From the NCBI GenBank assembly GCA_035699465.1, contig DASSPT010000173.1:1-50871 (forward strand): a DNA stretch of 50,871 nucleotides. Direction: 5' to 3'. The notes under the pieces were generated by a model that was given only the letters and a program-made list of their open reading frames with translations, searched no databases and was not told where the DNA came from. A program made the position numbers and the translations under genes. Shown piece after piece: positions 23,146 to 32,696 of the stretch (position 1 is the first letter of the stretch; every line of letters begins with the position of its first letter). This stretch comes from JAICNR01 sp035699465. GTDB lineage: Bacteria; Gemmatimonadota; Gemmatimonadetes; JACCXV01; JAHWKZ01.

Positions 23146-24578
23146 GGCACCGGCTGGCGCTTGCGATCTCGGTACTGGCGATCGGCCTCGCCGCGGCGGT
23201 CTACTCGCTCGCCCGGGACGACGGGTTTCCGCATGAGCGGCACGCGGGGCTGTTCCCTACCTGCGTAGGATGCCATGCGGGCGTCGAGTCCGGCGATTCG
23301 GCGATGATGGTGTCGATCACGCCGCAGGAGTGCGCGAGCTGTCACGACGGGGTCGAGCTGGAGGCCGTGGAGTGGGACGGGCCGACTCCGGAGCCGAGCA
23401 ATCTCCAGTTCTCGCATCCCGAGCACATCTCCGAGATCGCGCGCGAGGGAGGCGAGCCCCTCGAGTGCCGCGACTGCCACGGCATCCCCGGAACCGAAAC
23501 GAGAATGGCGGTCGGGCGCCCCACGCCGGAGGTCTGTCTCGACTGCCACGCCCCTCAGGCGGAAGAGCACTATGCGTACGACCAGGTGCGGTGCGCGACC
23601 TGCCACGTGCCGCTGACGGCTGCGCTAGCCCTGCCGGTCTCCGACCTGGCCGAATTCCCGCAGCCCGCAAACCACACGGCCGACGACTTCCTCCTCGTCC
23701 ACGGAGCGGACGCGGTCGCAGACGCCTCGGCATGCGCCGTCTGCCATGCCCGGGAGTCGTGCGAACGATGCCACCTCGACGCCGCGGCCGAGCCGGCGAT
23801 CGCAGGCCTCGCCGCCGACGAGCGAATCGCGCAGCTGGTCGGCGGGCGACCGGGCGAATGGCCGGAGCCCCCCAGCCACGCGCGGGAGGACTGGGCGGTG
23901 AACCACGAAGGTGAGGCGCGTCGGGACGTGACCGTCTGCGCGACATGCCACACGCGCGAGAGCTGCGCGACCTGCCACGGCGAGGGTCAGCCATCGGTCG
24001 CCGCCCGCCTGGCCTCCGCGCAGCCCGGTGAACCCCAGGGTGTGGTGATCACGGCGGCGGCGATGATGCCGGTCGGGCACACGCTCACGTTCTTCGATCG
24101 CCATGGGACGGCGGCGGCGATCGGAGTGCCCCAGTGCAGCGCGTGCCACGCCGAGAGGGAGTGCATCGCCTGTCACGACGGAGTCAGAAAGCCCAGCTTC
24201 CATGCGATCGACTTCGTCGTCCGCCACGGCGCCGAAGCATTCGCCGAGCGGACGGAGTGCGCCGCCTGTCACTCCGAAGAGGCGTTCTGCCGCGATTGCC
24301 ATACGACCCTCGGGTTCGCGGCGGGGGGCCGCACCGGGGCCGCCTTCCATGACGCCCAGCCCGACTGGCTGCTGGCCCACGGCCAGGCGGCGCGTCAGGG
24401 CCTCGAAGCGTGCGTCGCGTGCCACTCGGAGGCCACGTGCCTCCGCTGCCACAGCGCGAAGTCAGGCTTCCGAGTGAGCCCGCATGGCCCGGACTTCGAT
24501 CCCGAACACGTGGCGAGCAAGAGCACGCAGTCGTGCGGCATCTGTCACCTCACGCTACCCGAGGCCGCGCGGGACTGA
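23142..24578 (+). CDS. 16-heme cytochrome c with paired heme-motif repeats
   Basis: 478 residues with a short N-terminal signal or anchor helix (about 4-22). There are 16 CxxCH motifs. From residue 195 on, hemes come in closely spaced pairs: CAVCHARESCERCH, CATCHTRESCATCH, CSACHAERECIACH, CAACHSEEAFCRDCH and CVACHSEATCLRCH, five repeats separated by 40-85 residues with conserved FxxxHG/HAxDF segments that may supply distal His. The protein probably stacks hemes in a line inside or beside the barrel encoded just upstream. It ends the operon. No lipobox is visible, so if surface-exposed it must be held by the barrel. Confidence 0.9.
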   Translation: MRHRLALAISVLAIGLAAAVYSLARDDGFPHERHAGLFPTCVGCHAGVESGDSAMMVSITPQECASCHDGVELEAVEWDGPTPEPSNLQFSHPEHISEIAREGGEPLECRDCHGIPGTETRMAVGRPTPEVCLDCHAPQAEEHYAYDQVRCATCHVPLTAALALPVSDLAEFPQPANHTADDFLLVHGADAVADASACAVCHARESCERCHLDAAAEPAIAGLAADERIAQLVGGRPGEWPEPPSHAREDWAVNHEGEARRDVTVCATCHTRESCATCHGEGQPSVAARLASAQPGEPQGVVITAAAMMPVGHTLTFFDRHGTAAAIGVPQCSACHAERECIACHDGVRKPSFHAIDFVVRHGAEAFAERTECAACHSEEAFCRDCHTTLGFAAGGRTGAAFHDAQPDWLLAHGQAARQGLEACVACHSEATCLRCHSAKSGFRVSPHGPDFDPEHVASKSTQSCGICHLTLPEAARD

Positions 24579-24741
24579 TCCTCCACACCTGTCCGGCTCT
24601 CTCGGTCGACACCGCTCCGCACAAATCGTTCACATCCGCTTCAAGGATCCGGCATCACTCCGGCCTATCCTCGTGGCGTGCTCATAGGACGCATCCAAGA
24701 ACGCCTGCGCGAACCGGGTTTCGCAAAGGAGACAGGAACTG

Positions 24742-27546
24742 ATGAATCGAACTGACGTGCGGGTCGTCGCCGTGTTGGCGCTGCTCTTCGCTCCGCTGGC
24801 GCCGTCGCTGGCCTCGGCACAGCAAGCCTCCGTCCTTCAGGGCAAGGTGCTCGACGCTATGACGGGCCAGCCGCTGATCGGCGCCCAGGTCGTGGTCACG
24901 GGGACCGACCGGGGAACGATCACCGACGTCGATGGGCAGTATCGGCTGGCCCTGTCGGCCGGCACGTACAGCCTCGACGTCCAGTATCTCGGCTACCGGG
25001 GCAAGACGGTCACGGGAATCACGATCGCCGACGACGCGCCGAGCTACCAGGACATCGCGCTCGAGCCAGAGGCGATCGAGGCCGAGGGCATCCGGGTCGT
25101 GATCACCGCCGAGGAGGAGCGCGGGTCCGTGATCGGCGCGCTCGCCCACCAGCGCCGCGCGACGAACGTCGTCAGCGGCCTCAGCGCGGAGGAGATCTCC
25201 CGCGCCCCCGACTCCAACGCCGCCGACGCCGTCAAGCGCGTGACCGGTACCTCCCTGGTCGGCGACAAGTACGTCTACGTCCGCGGCCTCGGCGAGCGCT
25301 ACTCGACCGCGCAGCTGGACGGCATTTCTCTTCCGACCCCCGAGCCCGAGAAGCGGGTGCTCCCCCTCGACATCTTCCCCGCTTCTATGGTAGAGAGCCT
25401 GTTCACGGTCAAGTCCTATACCGCCGACCTGCCTGGCGACTTCGCCGGCGGCCTGGTCGACATCCAGACCAAGGACATCCCCGATCAGTCGTTCTTCTCG
25501 TTCAGCACCGGCACGGGATATCAGGAGAACCTGGGAGACCTGGACCGGCCGACGTACGCCGGGGGGGAACTCGACTGGCTGGGATTCGACGACGGAGCGC
25601 GCTCTCTTCCCGGCGGGTTCCCGGGCGAGATCGCGTTCGACGCCTCGCGCGAGGAGCGCGCGGCGCTCCATTCGTGGCTAGAGGGCGACTTCCAGGCGTT
25701 CACCGACCCCGTCGACTTCGGCGACGTCGACAAGTCGTTGGGGCTTTCGTTCGGAAGCCCCGTCGGCTGGTTCGGCAGGGACGGCGGCTACCTCGTCGGC
25801 CTCACGTACTCGAACACCGCCAGCGCACGCGCGCAGGCCGAGTTCTTTCCGACCCTCGAAGCGGGCACGGCACTGTACGACTACACGACCGTGTTGGGCT
25901 CGCGCGAGGTGTCGCTCGGCGCGATCGGCGGCTACTCCATCAACACGACGCCGACGAGCCGCCTGTCTCTGAAGACGATCTTCACGCAATCGGCCGAGGA
26001 CGAGGCGCGGCTGGTGTCGGGCCCCTTCAACCAGTCCACGACCGGGTTCGCGCGGATCCAGCGGTTCCAGTTCGTCGAACGGATGCTCATGAACACGCAC
26101 GCGCAGTTCGAGCACAAGGCGGACCTGCTGGGCGACGGACGGATCGAATGGGAGGCGGCGTACGGTCTCGCGCTGAGGGACGAGCCCGACACCCGCTCCA
26201 CTTCGTACGTCGCCCAGGACCCCGACGGCACGTACTTCTTCAACGAGTCGGGCAGCAACAGCCGCTTCTTCAGCGAGCTGACAGACCACATGGTGACGGG
26301 CGGCGTCAAATCGACGAGCCAGTTCGAATGGCTGGCCGACCGCGCGACGCTGGGGCTGGGTGTGGAGGGGAGCTGGCGTACGCGGGACTTCGCCGCCCGG
26401 CGCTTCGACTACGAGAACGCGTCTCCCGCGGGCCGAACCCTGCGCCCGACCGAGCTCTTCACGAGCGATCGGATCGCCGCCGGGGACATCCAGTTCCTGG
26501 AGACCACCGCTCCCACCGACGAGTACCGGGCCGAGGAGCGGGCGGCTTCCGCCTACGCGAGCCTGGGCATCGGTTTGACCTCGGCGATGCGCGCGACCGT
26601 GGGCATCCGCGTCGAGGCGAACGAGACCGTGGTCGAGACGTTCGACCCGCGCCTGGGAGCCAAGATCGAGGGCGTGTCATCCGACCTTTCCACGGTGGAG
26701 CCGCTCCCCACGGTGACGGTGGAGTACGACTTCGGCGACCAGCAGCTCCGCGCGGCGGCCTCGCGGACGATCGTCCGGCCGCAGTTCCGCGAGCTCGCGC
26801 CGTTCCGCTACGACAGCTATCAGGAGTCGACGCTCGGCAATCCGTTCCTCGAGAACGGCGAGATCTTCAACTACGACCTCCGCTGGTCCTGGTACCCGTC
26901 GCTCGGCGAGATCGTCTCCCTGGGCGGGTTCTACAAGCGGTTCAATGATCCTATCGAGGTCGTTCGGCTGCCGACCGCCGGGAACAACATCGGCACGCCC
27001 GAGCCCTACAACGGGCCGTCGGCGAGCACGTACGGGCTCGAGATCGAGCTCCGTCACGACCTCGGCCGCTGGCTGCCGGTCGACGGGCTCGTGTTTGCAT
27101 CGAACGCCACGCTGGCCGAGTCGACGGTGAAGCAGGACGAGGACATCGAGGTGTTCTTCGGGAACCCTTCGGCCACGGAGCCGGATCTCCTGCCCGCCGA
27201 ACTGTTCACGAACCCCGAGCGACCGATGGTGAATCAGTCCCCGTACCTCTTCAACGGAAGTCTGCAGTACACGCTTCCGTCGGGATTCGCCGGCGTGGCG
27301 GCGCACTACAGCCTCGTGGGCGAGCGCCTGACGCAAGTCGGGACCCAAGGCTTCGAGGATATCTACGAGGAGACACGCCACACTCTCGACGTGACCGTCG
27401 ATCACCGCCTCATGGACGTGATCGACCTCAAGGTGTCCGCGGAGAATCTGACGGACTCGGACATCGAGTACCGGATGGGCGGCGACACGACGCTGCTCTA
27501 CAGCCCCGGCCGGAGCTACTCGGTCAAGGCCACGTACGCTTTCTGA
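24742..27546 (+). CDS. TonB-dependent outer-membrane receptor
   Basis: 934 residues with signal peptide (ending SLASAQQ). A carboxypeptidase-regulatory-like domain (about 32-115, LQGKVLDAMTGQPLIGAQV) precedes the plug domain (about 130-250, with APDSNAADAVKRVTGTS and VRGLGERYSTAQLDG) and a 22-strand barrel that ends in AYTAF-like aromatic residues (SVKATYAF). A clear SD AAAGGAG (24725-24731) supports the start. It imports a siderophore, vitamin or other scarce ligand using TonB energy. The ligand cannot be read from sequence. The 163-base gap upstream separates it from the cytochrome operon, and the next gene is a secreted lipoprotein 34 bases downstream. Confidence 0.92.
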   Translation: MNRTDVRVVAVLALLFAPLAPSLASAQQASVLQGKVLDAMTGQPLIGAQVVVTGTDRGTITDVDGQYRLALSAGTYSLDVQYLGYRGKTVTGITIADDAPSYQDIALEPEAIEAEGIRVVITAEEERGSVIGALAHQRRATNVVSGLSAEEISRAPDSNAADAVKRVTGTSLVGDKYVYVRGLGERYSTAQLDGISLPTPEPEKRVLPLDIFPASMVESLFTVKSYTADLPGDFAGGLVDIQTKDIPDQSFFSFSTGTGYQENLGDLDRPTYAGGELDWLGFDDGARSLPGGFPGEIAFDASREERAALHSWLEGDFQAFTDPVDFGDVDKSLGLSFGSPVGWFGRDGGYLVGLTYSNTASARAQAEFFPTLEAGTALYDYTTVLGSREVSLGAIGGYSINTTPTSRLSLKTIFTQSAEDEARLVSGPFNQSTTGFARIQRFQFVERMLMNTHAQFEHKADLLGDGRIEWEAAYGLALRDEPDTRSTSYVAQDPDGTYFFNESGSNSRFFSELTDHMVTGGVKSTSQFEWLADRATLGLGVEGSWRTRDFAARRFDYENASPAGRTLRPTELFTSDRIAAGDIQFLETTAPTDEYRAEERAASAYASLGIGLTSAMRATVGIRVEANETVVETFDPRLGAKIEGVSSDLSTVEPLPTVTVEYDFGDQQLRAAASRTIVRPQFRELAPFRYDSYQESTLGNPFLENGEIFNYDLRWSWYPSLGEIVSLGGFYKRFNDPIEVVRLPTAGNNIGTPEPYNGPSASTYGLEIELRHDLGRWLPVDGLVFASNATLAESTVKQDEDIEVFFGNPSATEPDLLPAELFTNPERPMVNQSPYLFNGSLQYTLPSGFAGVAAHYSLVGERLTQVGTQGFEDIYEETRHTLDVTVDHRLMDVIDLKVSAENLTDSDIEYRMGGDTTLLYSPGRSYSVKATYAF

Positions 27547-27580
27547 GGCCCATCATTCGACGAAAGGAACGACGCGCATA

Positions 27581-29023
27581 ATGAGGTATTCACGCATCCT
27601 ACCGATCCTGACAGTAGCCGCGGCGATCGCTGTGGCGGCACCGGGCTGCGGCGACGACGACAACCCGGTCGATCCCGGCAATGGCAACGGCGACGGCTCG
27701 AACGTGGTCGTACTTTCCGGGGACATCACTACAAATCGCACGCTGTCGCCCGATTCCATATACGTCGTACGCGGCTTCCTTGAGATCCGATCCGGTGCGA
27801 CGCTGACGATCCCGGCCGGAATGGAGGTCTTCAGCGAGCCCTCGACCAGCGGTTCGATCGTCACGCTGCGGGGAGACGACGGCGCTCCAAGCGGGCGATT
27901 GGTCGTCCAGGGGACGCAGGCGAATCCGGTCATCTTCCTGCCTGGAACCGTGGAGGACGCGGAGAACGCCGGCCTCTCACCCGCCCAGGTCAGCTCCTGC
28001 GCCCGCGGCTCGGGCGGCGGCATCGTCCTTCACGGGGACGCGCCGATCAATCAGGTGGGTGCCATCTCCGAAGGGGTGCAGCGTCCGTTCGGAGGGGACG
28101 ACGCCACGGACGACAGCGGCGACATCCGGTTCCTCGTGATCCTCTGCGGCGGCCTGGAGATCGCCCCCGACAACGAGATCAACGGTCTCACCTTCGCCGG
28201 CACCGGCAGCGGGACGCACGTCAGCCACGTCCAGGCGCACCTGATCGCCGACGACGGCTTCGAGTGGTTCGGCGGCACGACGAACGCCGACCACCTGATC
28301 TCCAGCGGCAACGACGACGACGCGTTCGACTGCGACTTCGGGTGGGTGGGCGCCGTCCAGTTCGGTCTGGCGATCCAGGATCGTGACCTCGCCAATCGCG
28401 GCACGGAGTGCGACAACGACGGCAACGGCTCGAGCCTGACGCCGATCACCGACCCGCAGTTCTGGAACATGACCTACATCGGGGCCGGCGTGGAGCAGGC
28501 CAACAGCGAGATCAACGACGGCCCGTTCCTGCGCCGCAACTCGTCGCCCGACATCCGGAACGCGATCATCGCGAATTTCGGGAACGTTGGGATCGTGGTC
28601 GACGGGACGGGCTCGCAGGACCAGGCGAGCCAGGGCAACCTCGTGCTGAGCAACATCCTGTTCTTCGGCAACCAGGCGCTGGCCAGCGATGCCGCCCAGG
28701 ACGCGACCGAGTGCCTGGAGCAGAACGTGAACTTCCGCGGTGGGGCGTCGAGCGACTACCACCTGGACGGCCTCGCGGCGGCGTTCGACGGCGGTACGTT
28801 CCTCTGCGCCGATCCGCAGTTCACGTCCGTGAACTTCGCCGATCCGATCAACGGCGCTAAGCCCGATCCTCGGCCGCAGGCCGGCTCCCCGGCGCTAGAC
28901 CCGGCGAACGCAGAAACCCCCACGGGGACGGGCATCGTCGACACCGGAGCGGAGCATCTGGGTGCCTTCAGCACGATCGACTGGACGGCCACGTGGTCGG
29001 TCTGGGTAGCTCCCAGCCAGTAG
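27581..29023 (+). CDS. Secreted lipoprotein, beta-helix-like
   Basis: 480 residues. The signal ends in AAPGCGDDD, a lipobox followed by acidic residues and a Gly/Asn/Asp-rich linker (about 24-42), as in many surface lipoproteins. The mature part has repeated short strands (SGATLTIPAGMEVFS, GRLVVQGTQANPVIF, NEINGLTFAGTGSGTHVSHVQ), suggesting a right-handed parallel beta-helix. Acidic motifs such as GNDDDAFDCDFGW may bind calcium, and four or more Cys may form disulfides. It follows the TonB receptor closely and probably serves the same uptake function at the cell surface. No enzymatic motif was recognised. Confidence 0.8.
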   Translation: MRYSRILPILTVAAAIAVAAPGCGDDDNPVDPGNGNGDGSNVVVLSGDITTNRTLSPDSIYVVRGFLEIRSGATLTIPAGMEVFSEPSTSGSIVTLRGDDGAPSGRLVVQGTQANPVIFLPGTVEDAENAGLSPAQVSSCARGSGGGIVLHGDAPINQVGAISEGVQRPFGGDDATDDSGDIRFLVILCGGLEIAPDNEINGLTFAGTGSGTHVSHVQAHLIADDGFEWFGGTTNADHLISSGNDDDAFDCDFGWVGAVQFGLAIQDRDLANRGTECDNDGNGSSLTPITDPQFWNMTYIGAGVEQANSEINDGPFLRRNSSPDIRNAIIANFGNVGIVVDGTGSQDQASQGNLVLSNILFFGNQALASDAAQDATECLEQNVNFRGGASSDYHLDGLAAAFDGGTFLCADPQFTSVNFADPINGAKPDPRPQAGSPALDPANAETPTGTGIVDTGAEHLGAFSTIDWTATWSVWVAPSQ

Positions 29024-29034
29024 CGCGTACGGAG

Positions 29035-29670
29035 GTGACGGACCGCAGAGAATACCCGGGCCGGGGGAGGCGAGCTCGACGACGCTACCTCCGGCACCCT
29101 GGGGGTCTAGCCACCTGCATCCTGATCGCGTGTGTGTCGGCGGGCTGCAGCCGGGACACCGAACCGGCCGAGCTGGTGCCGGCATCCCGGGAAATCGGGA
29201 GGGGCTACGTGATCGAGCGGCTACCGCCGGAGGAGCTCGGGCTCGAGGGCGCGGCATTCAGTCTCGACGACCTGCTGCGGACTGTCGAACGCAGTCTCGC
29301 CGATAGCGACACCTCGCGCCTTCTCGACCTGATGATCGGCGAACGGGAGTATCGCGACATCCTCTACCCGGCGTTCCCGGCCGCGCACCCTCCGATCAAC
29401 GCGAGCTTCGAAACCCTGTGGGTGCTCCAGTACCCGGACTCCTTCCGCGGGATGCACCGGCTCCTCGCCTTGTACGGGGGCCGGGACGTCCACATTCTCA
29501 ACCTCCGGTTCGATGCGCCCGACCAGGACTACGTCAACTTCGTCCTGCACCAGGGTAGCCGTGTGGACCTCACGGTGAACGGCGAGCGAATCCTGGACAC
29601 CCGGCTATTCGGGTCCGCGGTCGAAGTCGGCAACCAGTGGAAGGTCCTCACCTACCCCGACGACCTGTAG
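29035..29670 (+). CDS. Lipoprotein of unknown function
   Basis: 211 residues if started at GTG 29035; a GTG at 28993 in the same frame would overlap the previous gene. An Arg-rich leader, a hydrophobic stretch and IACVSAGCS give a lipobox. The mature part mixes helix (FSLDDLLRTVERSLADSD) and strand (VHILNLRFDAPDQDYVNF, RVDLTVNGERILDTRLF), reminiscent of small periplasmic proteins that follow TonB receptors. I do not recognise a family. It ends the TonB-receptor cluster and is followed by 188 bases of more AT-rich DNA before the next operon. Confidence 0.65.
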   Translation: MTDRREYPGRGRRARRRYLRHPGGLATCILIACVSAGCSRDTEPAELVPASREIGRGYVIERLPPEELGLEGAAFSLDDLLRTVERSLADSDTSRLLDLMIGEREYRDILYPAFPAAHPPINASFETLWVLQYPDSFRGMHRLLALYGGRDVHILNLRFDAPDQDYVNFVLHQGSRVDLTVNGERILDTRLFGSAVEVGNQWKVLTYPDDL

Positions 29671-29858
29671 AGGTCAATCGAAATTCCAACCGCGGCGATT
29701 TGCCCTCCGCGCGTTTAGCGCTTTAGCTTCGAAAATCGATAGGGGCTGAGAAGATCCTGGATCGCTGGACCTTCGTCCGCTCGGCTCCATCCTGCCAGTT
29801 CGTTACAACCCTACACTAGGGACCGGAGAGGCATCTGGACTCGTCCGAGGTCAGCCCG

Positions 29859-32696
29859 GTGTCCCGGTCCTTCCTCATCGCCTGTGCTTGCGCAGCCCTC
29901 TGCGCCCTGCTCGCGGTTCCGTCGAGGGCGCAGACGGTAGGGGCGGTCGCGGGCGAGGTGGTCGAAGATGCCACCGGCATGCCGCTCCCTCACATCCAGG
30001 TCTATGTGGTGGGGGAGGACGTCGGGGCGGTGACGGACGAGCGCGGCCGATTCCGGATTCTCGAGGCGCCCGCCGGAGCGCGTATGATCCGCGCCGAGGG
30101 ACTCGGCTACGGCGCGAGCGAGGCGCGCGTGACGGTCGTCGCCGGAGCGACGGCGGAGATCGTCCTCGCCCTCCAGCCCGAGCCCCTCCGGCTCGACGAG
30201 ATCGTGGTGACCGGCACGGCGGCGGGTGCCCTGGGGCGGCAGATCCCGCACAGCGTGGGGCGGATCGATCTCTCACGAATCGACGAGCCCATCGCCACCG
30301 TGGACCAGCTCTTGACCGGTCGGCTCCCGGGAGTGACGGTACAGCAGAGCAGCGGCAACGCGGGCTCCGGCAGCCAGATCCGCCTGCGAGGCAACGTCAG
30401 CGCGGCGCTCAGCAACGAGCCTCTGGTATATGTCGACGGGGTCCGGATCCGGAGCGACGGATACCCGGAGAACCTCCCCAAGGTCGAGAACAACGACGGG
30501 CCGAACGACACGCCGAGCCCGCTGAACGACATCAATCCCGCCGACATCGATCGAATCGAGGTCGTGAAGGGCCCTGCGGCGACCACGCTGTACGGAGCGG
30601 AGGCGGCGAGCGGGGTCGTCCAGATCTTCACGAAGCGGGGTCGATCCGGGCCGCCCGTATGGACCGCCGAGATCGGGCAGGGGTTCGATCGCGTGCTGGA
30701 CTTCGGGACCTCGGATCGTCCCTTCGTAGGAATGGAGCCGTGGCTGGACGACGCCGCGTGGCGCCAGCGGTACGGGCTATCGGTGGCGGGTGGCGGCCCT
30801 GTCGGATACTTCGTGTCGACCTCGTTCGACCGGAACGACGGGGTGCTGCCGGACAACCACGACGACCGGTGGACGATCCGGGCGAATCTCGACGTGCAAC
30901 CGCGGGATGACCTGTCGGTGCGTCTGAGCTCCGCCCATACCGTCCACGACATCCAGAACATCGCCGGCGGTCTAGACAGCAACGCCCTCACGTTGAACGT
31001 CTATCGGCGGGATACCAACGCGCTCGGCGACACCACCCGGCAGGGGCTCGAGCGGCTCCTCGACTACGACATCGAGACGGGCCTCGACCATACGATCCTC
31101 GGTCTGACCGCGATCCACGCGCCATCGACCTCCTGGATGAACCGCGTGACCCTCGGATACGACCGCGCCGCGAGCGCCATGCGACAGCTGCGCCCGGTGG
31201 GGTTCGTCTTCGCGCCGGAGGGGATCCTGGCCGAGGAGGACTGGGTGAACGGGATCCTGACGGCGGAGTACGTCGGGAGCCTCGAACTGACTCTGCCGCG
31301 CCGAACGTCGTCGACGATCTCGTGGGGGGCGCAGAGTGTTACGTCGACGGTCGAGAGCGACGCGGGATACGCAGAGGGGTTCGATCCGGAGGAGGAGCCG
31401 ACGATCGAGGGCGGCGAGCTTTCGCTCGATTTCCACAGCAAGGTCCGCACGCGCACGACCGGCGTGTTCGGGGAGATGCTGGCGGGCTGGCGCGACCGCT
31501 ACTACCTGACCGGCGGGCTGCGGCTCGACGGAAGCACGGCGTTCGGGGACGACCTCGGCCTGCAGGCGTATCCCCGGATCGGGGGATCGTACGTCGTCTC
31601 CGAGGAAGACTTCTGGCGCGACGGCTGGGGAGACCTCAAGCTGCGGACGAGCTACGGACACGCAGGTCGGGCGCCGGGTGTCATCGACGAGCTGAGGACG
31701 TGGGTCATGACCGTGTTCGACGGCGAGGAAGCCGCGGTGCCGGGGACGATCGGGAACCCGGAGCTGGGGCCTGAGCGGACCGCAGAGCTCGAGGTCGGAT
31801 TCGAGGGCTCGTTCCTGGACGGCCGCCTGGTGGCGGAGTTCTCGTATTACAGGCAGCGGACCACCGACGCCCTGTTCCCCATCACCCCCATCCCCTCCCT
31901 CGGCTTCCTCGAGACTCAGCTCCGGAACCTCGGAAACCTCCAGAACGAAGGGATCGAGCTCACGCTCGCGGGTAGCGTCGTCAGCGGCTCCGCCTTCGGC
32001 TGGGACGCGGGAATCTACCTCCACACGAACGACTCGAAGCTGACAGATCTGGGAGGTGCTCCGCCCCTGCGGGTGTTCGACGCGGGGTGGATCCTCGAAG
32101 ACGCCCCGGTGCCCACTCTGATCGCCCCACGCATCCTCAATCCAGACGAGATCGCCGAACCGATCATCGAGGAAGATCACGTGTGGGGCGCCACGATTCC
32201 CACCACGGTCCTCGGCGTGTCCTCCACGATCCGGCTGCCGAGGGGGATCGAGATCGACGCCCGGGGCGAGTACATGGGCGGACACTACGTCTTCGACAAC
32301 GTCGGGAATAACCTCGCCAGACGGGAGGTCTACCCGCCGTGCCAGCCCGCGTACGCGCTCAGAGAGGCGGGTCGCGACGCCGAGCTGACGGCGTGGCAGC
32401 GAGTCTGGTGCATCGCGGGCAACGTGCCCAACGACGGCGGGCCGATCTACCCAGGGGATTTCTTCCGCTTCCGGGAGCTCACGCTCCGCGCGCCGCTTCC
32501 GTCCGCGGTCCTCGGCGACTGGCGAGCCACGCTGGTCGTTTCGGCGCAGAACTTCTGGGCGTGGAAGAACGACGACTTCCTTCTGTTCGACCCCGAGATG
32601 GTCGGCGACGACGGCATGCACACGATCGTGCGCCGGATCGATTCCCAGGTTCCCTCCCCGTCGACGTTCGTGGTTTCGCTGCGCGTGACCCGATGA
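29859..32696 (+). CDS. SusC/RagA-like TonB-dependent receptor
   Basis: 945 residues from GTG 29859, with signal peptide ending PSRAQT. A carboxypeptidase-regulatory domain (about 26-105, GEVVEDATGMPLPHIQVYVVG) is followed by the plug with the SusC-type sequence RLPGVTVQQSSGNAGSGSQI, then IRLRGNVSAALSNEPLVYVDG, and a large barrel that ends TFVVSLRVTR. The presence of a SusD-like gene directly downstream (ATGA overlap) makes this a SusCD pair, which works as a lidded outer-membrane importer for oligomeric or bulky nutrients. It is the first gene of a co-directional set reaching an ABC importer, so its ligand is probably passed on to that transporter. Confidence 0.9.
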   Translation: MSRSFLIACACAALCALLAVPSRAQTVGAVAGEVVEDATGMPLPHIQVYVVGEDVGAVTDERGRFRILEAPAGARMIRAEGLGYGASEARVTVVAGATAEIVLALQPEPLRLDEIVVTGTAAGALGRQIPHSVGRIDLSRIDEPIATVDQLLTGRLPGVTVQQSSGNAGSGSQIRLRGNVSAALSNEPLVYVDGVRIRSDGYPENLPKVENNDGPNDTPSPLNDINPADIDRIEVVKGPAATTLYGAEAASGVVQIFTKRGRSGPPVWTAEIGQGFDRVLDFGTSDRPFVGMEPWLDDAAWRQRYGLSVAGGGPVGYFVSTSFDRNDGVLPDNHDDRWTIRANLDVQPRDDLSVRLSSAHTVHDIQNIAGGLDSNALTLNVYRRDTNALGDTTRQGLERLLDYDIETGLDHTILGLTAIHAPSTSWMNRVTLGYDRAASAMRQLRPVGFVFAPEGILAEEDWVNGILTAEYVGSLELTLPRRTSSTISWGAQSVTSTVESDAGYAEGFDPEEEPTIEGGELSLDFHSKVRTRTTGVFGEMLAGWRDRYYLTGGLRLDGSTAFGDDLGLQAYPRIGGSYVVSEEDFWRDGWGDLKLRTSYGHAGRAPGVIDELRTWVMTVFDGEEAAVPGTIGNPELGPERTAELEVGFEGSFLDGRLVAEFSYYRQRTTDALFPITPIPSLGFLETQLRNLGNLQNEGIELTLAGSVVSGSAFGWDAGIYLHTNDSKLTDLGGAPPLRVFDAGWILEDAPVPTLIAPRILNPDEIAEPIIEEDHVWGATIPTTVLGVSSTIRLPRGIEIDARGEYMGGHYVFDNVGNNLARREVYPPCQPAYALREAGRDAELTAWQRVWCIAGNVPNDGGPIYPGDFFRFRELTLRAPLPSAVLGDWRATLVVSAQNFWAWKNDDFLLFDPEMVGDDGMHTIVRRIDSQVPSPSTFVVSLRVTR

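Noticed and set aside
19724..24578. CRISPR-like or satellite-like repetition
   Set aside because: The periodic TGC-x-x-TGCCAC pattern is the coding of CxxCH heme motifs at irregular spacing, not DNA repeats with fixed spacers.
24579..24741. Cobalamin or other riboswitch before the TonB receptor
   Set aside because: Only 163 bases, and no conserved riboswitch core could be recognised.
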